The translations under genes and the position numbers were made by a program. A model generated the notes under the pieces. That model made no database searches. It was not told the DNA's origin and saw only the letters and a program-made list of their open reading frames with translations. Below are positions 55,243 through 64,000 of a stretch of DNA of 64,000 nucleotides, in pieces. Position 1 is the stretch's first letter; every line of letters starts with the position of its first letter. This DNA comes from Neocallimastix lanati (nom. inval.) (lineage: Eukaryota > Neocallimastigomycota > Neocallimastigomycetes > Neocallimastigales > Neocallimastigaceae), in NCBI GenBank assembly GCA_016946835.1, contig JACVTC010000166.1, positions 139,501-203,500 of the forward strand. The letters run 5' to 3'.

Positions 55243-58091
55243 CAAATAACATTAATATATTATCAAACATCAGAAAAGAAAAAATAAAAATATCTCTTGC
55301 CAATGGAAAGGAAACATATGCTAACTACATTGGTGATTTCAACGCATATATAAACAATCATAAATTTATTTTAAAGAACGTTCATTATTCTAAATTTATC
55401 AAGAAAAATTTAATATCAATCAATCAATTAATAACACAAAATTATAAAATTGTTTTCAATAACTATAAAAACTCACAAATCGCAATCATCTATGACGACA
55501 AAGGTAATAGAATATATCAATCAGCAGCAGACAATAAAAATATATTTAAAATATATTTATCAAAAGCACCATCCATTTTTCATAAGAACAATAATTTCGA
55601 AAATTTAAATGAAATTAATTCAACACATATCAACAATAAACAAGATTTTGATCTCTGGCATAGATGCCTGGGTCATTTCGACATTACTAAAATAAAAGAT
55701 AATTTAAAAAATACTAATACAAATACAAATCACAAATGTCAAATATGTTCCAATTCAAAATTAAGGAACAAACCTTTCAAAAGATCAATTAATAAAACAA
55801 AACACATTTTCGAACTTATACATCTTGATTTAGTGGGCCCTGTATTGCCATCCTTAAATAAGAATATATACTTCCTCACAATCCTGGATGACTTTTTTAG
55901 ATATGGCTGGGTCTTATTCCTACAACATAAAAATGAAACATTTAATAAATTCATTATTTGGTACAAAGAAGTTTTAAACACATTCAACATTAAAATCAAA
56001 AATATTCGATCAGATAATGGAAGGGAATTTTTTAATAATAATTTTAAAATATTCTGCCAAAATAATGGTATAATACATCAATACACTATACAATATAATC
56101 CAGCTCAAAACGGGAAAGCTGAACGATTCAACGGCATACTTATATCTTCCGCAAAAACTCTACTAAATGAATCAAAACTTTCTCATAATTTTTGGGAATT
56201 TGCTGTCGATACAGTAAATTATATTCACAATCGTTTACCCCATCAGGGTATAAACAATAAAGTACCATTTGAGATTCTATATAATAAACCTGTTGATTAC
56301 AGCATATTTAGAGTTTTTGGATGCAGAGTATTTTTCTTTATACCAAAAGAACTACGATCCAAATTTGATAATAATTCACACCCTGGAATTTTCTTAGGAT
56401 ATTGCAATAACCCATCATCTTATAAAATCCTTGATTTAACCAACAATAAAATCGTGCTATCTCGAACTGTCCAATTTTTTGAAAACGATCCTGGAAATTC
56501 AGCCTTACTAAACTATAATTCCAATAATGAATTCAGGGTGAATGATTACTCTGTCAAAAATTTTTCAAACAATAATTATAACAATTATAATTATCAAAAA
56601 TACAACAACAACAATCACAACTATCAAAACAACTATAATAATATTAACGATTCACAATATAATAGCAATATTTTAAGAAATAAAAATAAACATAAAACTT
56701 ATAAAAAACAAAAACAAAATAAAAATGATAATCCAGAAGATAATAATAATTCAGAAAATGACAACATTACTTCAAATAATATCAACATCAATAATGAAAA
56801 CAACATTAACAATACTAGTAATAAATATTTCAATAATAACAATAAAAATAACACTAATAATAAAAGTAATATCTATATCAATGATTCATCAATCAATAAT
56901 AATAAAAAATTAAACAACAATAATATTTGCAACACTAATACAAGAAACTATAGAAATAATGAATTTAATGACAATAATATTACCAATAATCTTAATAAAA
57001 ATAATGATAATATTCCTAATAAAAATACAACTGAAGAATCTAATATGGAAAGTACAATTAATTACGTAAATAAATTAAACAATACTAATAACAATAAAAT
57101 TGAAATATCCCACTATCAACACAATACAACAAACAATAATACAAATAAAAGAAACATTAATTATGAAGCAAAAGCATCAAGCAAAAGAATAAAATATAGT
57201 GAAAAGAATATATCAAAATTAAATAAAGAAAACAATATATTCAGAGAACCATATAACTTTAAAGATATATTTAACCTTAAAGATAAAGAGCAATGGATGG
57301 AAGCCGTAAATGAAGAATTAAAAAATATGGAAAAGCTAAATGTTTTTCAGATTGTAAATTCAGTTCCAGAAGGATCTAACGTTATATCATCACGTTGGGT
57401 ATTTAAATATAAAAAAGACTCCAACGGTAATATAATAAAAAGAAAAGCAAGATTAGTTGCGAAAGGTTATACGCAGCAGTATGGAATTGATTTCAAGGAA
57501 ACGTTTGCTCCAACTTTAAAACAAGATACAATAAGGATTATCACAGCAATAGCTGTTCATCATAATTTTAATATCGAACAAATAGACATTAACTCTGCAT
57601 ACCTTAATGCAGATTTAAAAGAAGATATATATATGAAATCTCCCGAAGGTCATCATTCATTCAATAAATGTTTTTGGAAGCTTAAAAAGGCCCTTTATGG
57701 CTTAAAGCAAGCTGGAAAAGAATGGAACGAAAAATTGAATAATGAGCTTCTTAAATTAAATTTTAGAAGAGCTAAGAGTGAACCTTGTGTTTATATTAAG
57801 ACAGATAGGAATAATAAAATAATACGCATTTTGTCGGTATACGTAGATGATATATTAATTGCGGGAACAGATCATGAAATCAAAATTGTAAAAGATTCAA
57901 TAAAAAGAAAATTTAATATTAAAGATATAGGTAATGTAGAATTCGTTATAGGAATTAAATTTAATAAGATCAGAAATGGCTATATTTTACATCAAATAAG
58001 ATATATTAACGATATATTATTCAAATATGAAATTAATAAACTTACACCATCGAAAAATTTAATACTAGTTGAAAATAATAAATTGAAATGA
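55179..58091 (+). CDS. Copia Pol of element D: protease, integrase, RT
   Basis: Open from 55179 to the TGA at 58089-58091. Protease QWILDSGASINV (55206-55241); integrase zinc motif LWHRCLGHFD and CQICSNSK (55656-55760); DDE core HLDLVGP, TILDDFFRYGW, IRSDNGREF and NPAQNGKAERFNG (55820-56130). An unusually long Asn-rich spacer (about 56500-57160) lies between integrase and RT. RT carries LVAKGYTQQYGIDFKETFAP, EQIDINSAYLNADL, KLKKALYGLKQAG and the catalytic YVDDILIAG (57840-57866). All active-site residues are present. The TGA falls between RT and RNase H, where B has Arg-Lys (LRKTKMNE), so it looks like a single nonsense change. Confidence 0.9.
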   Translation, partial: YKKQQYNITQWILDSGASINVTNNINILSNIRKEKIKISLANGKETYANYIGDFNAYINNHKFILKNVHYSKFIKKNLISINQLITQNYKIVFNNYKNSQIAIIYDDKGNRIYQSAADNKNIFKIYLSKAPSIFHKNNNFENLNEINSTHINNKQDFDLWHRCLGHFDITKIKDNLKNTNTNTNHKCQICSNSKLRNKPFKRSINKTKHIFELIHLDLVGPVLPSLNKNIYFLTILDDFFRYGWVLFLQHKNETFNKFIIWYKEVLNTFNIKIKNIRSDNGREFFNNNFKIFCQNNGIIHQYTIQYNPAQNGKAERFNGILISSAKTLLNESKLSHNFWEFAVDTVNYIHNRLPHQGINNKVPFEILYNKPVDYSIFRVFGCRVFFFIPKELRSKFDNNSHPGIFLGYCNNPSSYKILDLTNNKIVLSRTVQFFENDPGNSALLNYNSNNEFRVNDYSVKNFSNNNYNNYNYQKYNNNNHNYQNNYNNINDSQYNSNILRNKNKHKTYKKQKQNKNDNPEDNNNSENDNITSNNININNENNINNTSNKYFNNNNKNNTNNKSNIYINDSSINNNKKLNNNNICNTNTRNYRNNEFNDNNITNNLNKNNDNIPNKNTTEESNMESTINYVNKLNNTNNNKIEISHYQHNTTNNNTNKRNINYEAKASSKRIKYSEKNISKLNKENNIFREPYNFKDIFNLKDKEQWMEAVNEELKNMEKLNVFQIVNSVPEGSNVISSRWVFKYKKDSNGNIIKRKARLVAKGYTQQYGIDFKETFAPTLKQDTIRIITAIAVHHNFNIEQIDINSAYLNADLKEDIYMKSPEGHHSFNKCFWKLKKALYGLKQAGKEWNEKLNNELLKLNFRRAKSEPCVYIKTDRNNKIIRILSVYVDDILIAGTDHEIKIVKDSIKRKFNIKDIGNVEFVIGIKFNKIRNGYILHQIRYINDILFKYEINKLTPSKNLILVENNKLK

Positions 58092-58766
58092 ATAAAATTT
58101 AATGAAACGAAATACCGAAGTGCCATTGGGAACTTATTGTATCTTGCTATTTGTACCCGACCTGATATCCTATTTGCTGTGAGCAGAGCAGCAAGAAAAT
58201 CCAATAACCCTAACTTAGAGGATTGGAATAATGTTCTTAAAATATTCAGATACTTAATGTACACAAAAAACTATGGTATAAAAATTGAAAAAGGTATTAA
58301 CCTTAAGGTTTATGTCGACGCAGATTTCGCTGGAGACTCAATCACAAGAAAATCTACTTCAGGATTCCTGATGATGATGGGAAGAACGCCAACCAGTTGG
58401 TTCTCGAAATTGCAACATTGCGTATCTACCTCAACGGCCGAAGCTGAATATTATAGTTTGAGCGAATGCGCAAAGCATTCATTATGGTATAAGAATTTAT
58501 TAAACGAACTTGGAATAAAAATTAATAATGTAAAAATTTTCTTCGACAATAAAGCAACAATATATAATAGTAAGAATCAGTCAATTAATCCCAAGTCGAA
58601 ACACATTGATATTCGGTATCATCATATTAGAGATCTTGTTAATAAAGGATTAATCAAATTGAATTACATAAACACTAAAGAAAATTTAGCCGACGGATTC
58701 ACGAAATACTTAAACAATACTTTAATGGATAAATTTAGAATTTCCCTTATTACTAAAATTGAATAA
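58092..58766 (+). CDS. Copia Pol of element D: RNase H
   Basis: The same frame as the RT continues after the TGA at 58089. It contains YRSAIGNLLYLAICTRPDI, the RNase H blocks YVDADFAGD, TSWFSKLQHCVSTSTAEAEY and YSLSECAK, and the C-terminal DIRYHHIRDLV and LADGFTKYLN. It ends at TAA 58764-58766. The domain is full length and degrades the RNA strand after cDNA synthesis; in this copy it can only be made by readthrough of the TGA. Confidence 0.85.
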   Translation: MKFNETKYRSAIGNLLYLAICTRPDILFAVSRAARKSNNPNLEDWNNVLKIFRYLMYTKNYGIKIEKGINLKVYVDADFAGDSITRKSTSGFLMMMGRTPTSWFSKLQHCVSTSTAEAEYYSLSECAKHSLWYKNLLNELGIKINNVKIFFDNKATIYNSKNQSINPKSKHIDIRYHHIRDLVNKGLIKLNYINTKENLADGFTKYLNNTLMDKFRISLITKIE

Positions 58767-58926
58767 TATAGTGTAAAATGTGCTATCTTTTTTTCTTATA
58801 TATAATAAGTTTTTTTTTAAGAAAGCTCTCCAAATCAAATTAAAAGTAGTATAATTTTTCAAAATCCACCTTCATTTTTTTTCTTTGTATTAAGTTTTTT
58901 TTTTTGAAGCTAGATTTTAGGGTGAA
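58767..58926 (+). promoter_or_regulatory. 3' untranslated region and polypurine tract of element D
   Basis: The tract TTTAGGGTGAA ends at 58926, directly before the 3' LTR. Upstream, AAAATC-cacc-TTCA (about 58860-58873) can pair with TGAA-gcta-GATTTT (about 58905-58918), a weaker version of the hairpin seen before the tract of B, C and F. Confidence 0.55.
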
Positions 58927-59213
58927 TGTTAAAAATATATTTTAATATAAAATTTAATCTATGATTATCCAATATTTTACAAATACAAAATACTCGAAAT
59001 ATTATAAAATGTGCTTAAATAATAATCCTAATTTTTTTTTTTCTCTTTAACAATAAAAAACCTTAATATATATATACGATCATACATACTTAATTAAATA
59101 TATTTATAATAATAAATATTAATATATAATAAAGAATATAAAACATCTTTACTTAAACATAATTATAATATTATCTTAATATTGTGTGTCTCTTAATTGT
59201 GTGTTTATTAACA
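58927..59213 (+). repeat. 3' LTR of copia element D
   Basis: Near-identical to 52386-52672 and followed by target duplication agtaa (59214-59218). Confidence 0.95.
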
Positions 59214-59284
59214 AGTAATAATAAAAATTAAATTTTTAATATTTACATTTTTAATAAAATATAGAACTAATAAATAATTAATTT

Positions 59285-60349
59285 TATTTTTTTGATTCAT
59301 TTGTGGTGTAATCTTGTGAAAAACAGTCTGAATATATATCATTATAGTTGTTTCTTTATATATTGTCTTTAACCTTTTTGTTTCTTATATTTGATTTATT
59401 ATAATTTTTTTTTCTTTTAAAATTTGAGTTTCTTCTTCTTCTTCTTAATTGATTTGTTTTTCTTTTGAAACAATTGTAATAAAGATGTTTCCTTTTTCCA
59501 CAGTAATTGAATTTAATATTTGGTCCTTTTGTTTTTTTATTATTTTTTTTGAAATGGGTTTTTTATTTTTCTTGATTTTTTTGAATTATTCTCTCTGTTG
59601 AAAAAAGGTTTTTATTATTGTTTTATTTAATATAGTTCGATTCTGTCAAGTTTGATAATAAGATTTGTGGTATGACATCTTTTACGTAATCTGCGCATTT
59701 TTCCCAATTACTGTTGTATTGAAACAAATTGATAAAGCGAAATTTTTTTCTAATAGTGCTATATTCAAAATATATTCAAAATACCGACCTTTGTACTGGT
59801 TTTTTTAAATCTTTATTTATTTTTTCTAATTCTTCAATAGTGTTTTTGTAAATCCGCCATAAATATGTTATATCTTATTCTTCTTCGAACTTCAACTCAT
59901 TTAGCTTTTTCTTTAGTTCAAATTTTCTAGATTCGTTTGATTTAGTGAATGACTTTTCTAGCCGTTTCCAAACTTGATAGGTAGTTTTTCTATTTTCTTT
60001 TACTATTTCTTGAGTCTTTTCTCTCAACTTATTAAGTATCATCTTTGTTAATGTCGTTTTCATTAGTATTTTTAGAATATCTTAACGTGTTTTCAAATTG
60101 GTCTTACGTGTAGTTTGATATATCCTCCTTGATATTTTTTTTCTTAATTTCTCTATTTTTTTCTATGTTGCGTAAAGCAAGATCATTTATGGTCAATAAA
60201 TATAGCATGTTTCTTTTCCATCTAGGTTAATTTTCAGTTGTTAATTTAATTACTCAGTTGAAATTTTCAGAGTAATTGAAATTTACCATCTTCCGTAGAT
60301 TGTCTGTGATTTCATCATTAATTACTTGGTTTATTCTTCTTGGTGGCAT
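59285..60349 (-). pseudogene. Copia gag of fragment F
   Basis: Minus-strand homologue of the B gag. ATG at 60349 (MPPRRINQVIND...), then several frame breaks; GEKTQEIV-like residues lie near 60020 (LREKTQEIVKENRKT) and KLFELKKKLNELKFEE-like near 59900. The zinc knuckle region near 59512-59465 reads CGKRKHLYYNC, with Lys in place of Gly before the His. It ends abruptly in the stretch after the knuckle (DYTTNES) at about 59285. Dead. Confidence 0.75.
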
Positions 60350-60394
60350 TTTATTTTTTATTAAAAATTGATTATTCGTAGAAAATATTTTTTT

Positions 60395-60545
60395 TATTGC
60401 AATATTTAATATTTGTGAGTTTGTCTAGTCTGTTGGTGATGGTGATTGAAGCTAAGGTTCAAAAGATTAATTCTTTATTTATAGATTTTGGTGATTCATT
60501 TTTATAATCTATTAAGTCTATAGTATTTGATTCGTTTGTGTTGTA
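60395..60545 (-). pseudogene. Displaced copia protease piece of fragment F
   Basis: The minus strand reads NTNESNTIDLIDYKNESPKSINKELIF, then a stop and TLAS..ITITNRLDKLTNIKYC (split over two frames). It matches B from 40800 to 40960. It lies before (5' of) the F gag instead of after it, so the order is permuted. The protease active-site triplet is lost. Confidence 0.7.
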
Positions 60546-60549
60546 AATG

Positions 60550-60755
60550 TGAAAAGTAGGAATCTCTTTTTTATTATATAAGAATAAAGAATAGTATTTG
60601 CATATAATTTTGTACATTTTTATAGTATTTATAGTCAACATAATATGTAGTCTATTATTATTATTTGTCACATATTTTACATTAATATATTAATATATAT
60701 AACATTACTACTTTAATTAATATAATTATAAAGCTTTATATTTTTGTTTCTAACA
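60550..60755 (-). repeat. LTR next to fragment F
   Basis: The minus strand starts TGTTAGAAACAAAAATATAAAGC at 60755. Homologous to the LTR of G (45920-46120) and the solo LTR at 62511-62720. It is preceded by the polypurine tract GAGGGGGAA and a 15-bp hairpin with one mismatch (60762-60776 with 60782-60796), showing that it is a 3' LTR. Confidence 0.7.
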
Positions 60756-61029
60756 TTCCCCCTCAAATCTAACTTTGAGTGAAAGTTAGAGTTGAGTAGA
60801 AATATGGCAAATGTTTACAATATTAAATAATATTTTTATTTTTAATGATAATACAAATAATATATTATAAAGTATATGAAAAAGATTTTTTTTTTTTTTG
60901 TAAATTTAATTAATTTTTTATAAATATATTAAATTCTGACATTTCCCCTTACTTTCAAATTGGATTGGATTTATTTTTTTTTCTTTACTATGATCCATTG
61001 ATCTTTTTTTTAATTAAATTAGTATTATA

Positions 61030-61063
<34 letters not shown>

Positions 61064-61079
61064 ATTATTATTAATTTTT
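60756..61079 (-). other. 3' end of a minus-strand copia element and AT-rich spacer
   Basis: The first 45 bases hold the hairpin and polypurine tract of the F LTR. A second similar spot (ttccccttactttcaaattgg, 60948-60968) may be another such end. The rest is AT-rich with an ATT array (61035-61070). The short open frame across it is not a gene. Confidence 0.5.
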
Positions 61080-61813
61080 TTATTTATATTTATATGAATC
61101 ACTTTCTGGGAAATATTTTACTGTTTGATGATAGAAAATATGCATAGAATCATATACAGATTGAAGGTAGTTTGATATATCATCCTTACGCTTAGCTTCT
61201 AATAATTCAAACTTTTGAATAACTTCTTTACATAATAATTTATATTTATCCTTCTTTATATTATAGGATTGTTCATGTTCCCTTAAAATTGAGGTAACAG
61301 GTCTGTATTCTTGACTACCATTAATTTCAGTACTTAATCTTTATTTAGTTTGAACAATTATTTGAGTGTTAATATCCATTTCAGTACGAACAGTATTATA
61401 ATTGTAAAAAGAATCTTCGGCATCACGAATAGCTTTATCTAAGAAAGTTTTAACCATTCATGGAAGTCTTTTATAGCTGGTAAGTATAAGCATTCAATAT
61501 CCTTAGAACTAGAATTTAAAGATTTAACTTTTGTTTTAAAAGAACTTCATCTCCTTTTAATTTTGCATCTTTAGAAACAAAGACTAATTGCTTTTGTGCA
61601 TTCATGGTAGTTTTCATACAATTAATCATCTTTTTAACGTTGTCTTCGGTTTGTTTGATATATTTCTTTAATCTATTAAGTTTATTAATAGCTGTATTAT
61701 CCTTCGGATCAACAGTTTTAACTGGTTAGAAAAAGCCAAATTAAGAGTTTACTTCTTCATTAAAAGCTTGATTAAAGCAAGCTAAACGAAAAATGATTAT
61801 TAGATTCAGCCAT
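61080..61813 (-). pseudogene. BAR-domain-like protein pseudogene
   Basis: Coding-like minus-strand block from ATG 61813 (MAESNNHF) to TAA 61080. Readable stretches are NKLNRLKKYIKQTEDNVKK, MKTTMNAQKQLVFVSKDAK, DFHEW, DKAIRDAEDSFYNYNTVRTE, HEQSYNIKKDKYKLL and KEVIQKFELLEAKRKDDI, then a terminal helix (SNYLQSVYDSMHIFYHQTVKYF). The long charged helices and a last helix ending in FYHQ recall BAR domains of membrane-curving proteins (arfaptin or sorting-nexin type); this is pattern recognition only. At least three TAA stops sit where CAA (Gln) fits, and there are about two frame changes, so it is dead. No functional neighbour. Confidence 0.5.
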
Positions 61814-62510
61814 TTTTAATTTTTTTTTTTTTAACTTCTATTAAAATAAAATTTTATTTAAAAAAATAGAATTTCTTTTTTACTTATATATATTTATATT
61901 TATTTTATAATTCAATTTTTTATTTTTTTTTATTTGTCTGTTTTTTTTTCAGATTATTTATTATTTTTTTTTAATTTTGCTGAAAATAAATAAAATAATT
62001 TACAAAAATAATAATAATATATAATTTATAATATTGGTTTATTGTTGATCATTATATTTATACTAATATTTTAATATAAATATATACATTGATTATTTTA
62101 TTCGTACTGAATATAGCTGTATTTAAATAATTTGTGGTTTTTATTTTTTATTAATTTTATTTAATAGCGTAATTCACCAACTTCTATTTTTGTATATAAA
62201 TATTTATACGATTCCTATTTATATTCATGTGTTAAGTATTGATTTGAAGCACCAAAAATTATATCATTAGGATATTTTTTTTTTATTTTCTTCTAAAAGC
62301 ATTTTTATACATTATTGTTTTCTTATGGTATGATTATCACAAATTAATATTGGATTATTAGGATATTTCTTTAAGTTTGGTATCAGTCTTTAATGGTTAT
62401 TTATATTTCTTTCATACCAGAAGATTTCAATTAATCTGGATATTTATTTATAATCTAAATATTTAATATTTTTATATATTAATTATTTAAATTTTCTCCT
62501 TTAGTATTTG
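61814..62510. other. AT-rich intergenic DNA
   Basis: No gene or repeat recognised. Slightly mixed composition near 62165-62420 without an open frame. Confidence 0.5.
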
Positions 62511-62720
62511 TTAGAAATATAAATATTTAAGTTTATAATTATAATAATTTAAGGAGTAATTTTATATATGTTAGTATATTCTTGTGTAAGATATGTGATC
62601 GATAATAATAATAAGCCACATATAATAATAACTATAAAAGTCATAAAAATAATATGAGATCTGATACCATTCTCACATCTTAAAAACATAATAAAGAGAT
62701 TTCTTATATTTAAAAGTATT
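62511..62720 (+). repeat. Solo LTR of the F/G copia family
   Basis: It starts TGTTAGAAATATAAATATT and shares blocks with the F LTR read in the same sense (tatgttagtatatt, gatatgtga, aataataataa, cataataaagagattt). No primer site or coding sequence adjoins it, so it probably arose by LTR-LTR recombination. Confidence 0.6.
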
Positions 62721-64000
62721 TTATAAAAAGTTTTCTTTTAGTGTATCTTTATCATTTAATTGTTTTAATTCATGAAGGCTTTTATTTTGTGCAAAAATAA
62801 TCTAATATTTTCTTTTATTTTTAAGATATTTAAAATAAATATCATTTACAATAATACATTTTTTTTTCAAATATTTTATTAATATTTAAGGAATATAAGG
62901 TTTCCTCAACATTCCTAACAAATAATTCAAATAATATAATTTAAATTACTTTTTATTGATTATCTGAAAATAATTTTTATAAATATTAAATATTACTAAT
63001 AATATTTTTTATTTAAAAATTTTAAAATGTTATTAATATTGATGGATTTAATTAAATATTATTGATTAAAGTTTAACAAAAATAATGTTATTAATATTGA
63101 TGGATTGGATTAAATATTATTGATTAAAGTTTAACAAAAATAATAAAATTTATATTATGGATTGAATTTGATTTAATTTTCATTTAATAAAACATTAATA
63201 TTATTTTTAATGGATTGATATAATTGAACATTTTAAAATTATTATAAATTAAAATTTGAAATGTATTAAATAATAATGAATATTATAATAAATTAAAATT
63301 TTATTGAATATAAAAGTTCAGTTAAATTAATTTTTTGGATACTCTAATTTGAATTTATTTGTAAAATATTTTAGACACATTAATGTTCATTTAATTAAAT
63401 AATAGTTTAATTTATTTATATTATAGATATTATATTATTTATTAATATATTTTTTATAAAAAATAGAACTAAAGAAAAACATGTTCATTTAGAAAGCTTA
63501 TATACATGAATATTATTTATTAAACTAATTGATTGGTTAATATAAAATGAAATATAGTAAATATATTTTAACAAAATATTATTTGTTAAAGTTTTATATA
63601 AAACTTTAATTATTAAAATTTTTATTATTTACTAAAAGTAATTTAAATAATAAATATTATTTAATTTGATTAATTTAATTTGAATTTTTTTATTTGAATT
63701 TATTTGAATAAATTTTATTGAATTGGTTTGAACTTTAAATAAATCTAATTGAAATCATTTTAACATAATTGAATAAATCTAATTGAAATTTCCTATTTTC
63801 TTTCCTTTGATTCATGTATCAAGTTAAACAATATAGAAAATTTAAATTTATAGGGTACTATTAAAAGTGACAAATTTTATTTCGTACATATATATATTAC
63901 TGTGTATATTAAGATTACTTAGTTTTTACCAATGAATGTAATTGATTGATTTTGTTATATATTAACTTAATTTAGTTATGATTTATTTTTCATAAATATA
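62721..64000. other. AT-rich spacer with a 57-bp tandem duplication
   Basis: No gene seen. The unit tgttattaatattgatgg... through gtttaacaaaaataa occurs at 63029 and 63086 with one or two differences; a degenerate third piece follows near 63190-63230. Diverged relatives of aattgaataaatctaattgaa recur at 63740-63790. Confidence 0.6.

Noticed and set aside
60965-61147. Open frame of 60 residues with Ile run
   Set aside because: ATT microsatellite plus the antisense end of the BAR-like pseudogene.

Overview
This window is almost certainly nuclear DNA of an anaerobic gut fungus (Neocallimastigomycota). The reasons are the extreme A+T content between genes with endless homopolymers and ATTTT-type microsatellites, the much more G+C-rich coding islands, a giant cysteine-rich repeat protein of the fungal cellulosome scaffoldin type, and dense Ty1/copia retrotransposons with Asn-rich spacers. 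All calls were made by reading the sequence; no search or folding program was run.

Layout. 0.9-1.6 kb: a frameshifted unknown pseudogene (minus). 2.6-4.7 kb: dispersed repeats and a degenerate tRNA-like element. 5.2-7.6 kb: a heavily decayed Ty3/gypsy element (minus). 8.2-8.65 kb: a G+C-rich tRNA-headed SINE-like element (minus). 8.7-15.1 kb: AT-rich minisatellites holding a candidate signal-peptide exon at 14.1 kb. 15.1-24.4 kb: the scaffoldin-like gene (plus), the largest gene here. 24.4-27.4 kb: AT-rich spacer with second copies of the dispersed repeats. 27.4-46.1 kb: a nest of copia elements, named here A (plus, decayed, 3' truncated), E (minus, 5' fragment), C (minus, decayed), B (plus, nearly intact, inserted in the leader of C) and G (minus, LTR and primer site only). 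46.5-47 kb: a possible non-LTR retrotransposon scrap. 47.6-50.5 kb: an intact gene for a double Stealth-domain phosphotransferase (minus). 51.4-51.8 kb: a copia gag scrap. 52.1-59.2 kb: copia H (LTR and primer site) interrupted by the nearly intact element D (plus). 59.2-60.8 kb: rearranged copia fragments F (minus). 61.1-61.8 kb: a BAR-like pseudogene (minus). 62.5-62.7 kb: a solo LTR. The rest is AT-rich spacer.

How things fit together. Only two host genes look functional: the secreted, C-terminally anchored scaffoldin-like protein, and the Stealth protein, which probably acts in secretory-pathway glycan phosphorylation. The rest is a transposon graveyard with two young elements: LTR pairs of B and D are almost identical and both have perfect 5-bp target duplications.

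The most interesting signals concern the copia elements. Seven LTR ends in the window are followed by the same 14-nt sequence, which is complementary to the anticodon arm of tRNA-Lys(CUU), with weaker complementarity running on over the D-arm. This suggests priming by an internally cleaved half-tRNA. Their leaders then carry arrays of short hairpins whose sequences differ between families while the architecture is kept, and a further hairpin lies just before the polypurine tract. The Stealth protein has a second domain that keeps the fold motifs but has lost the catalytic ones.
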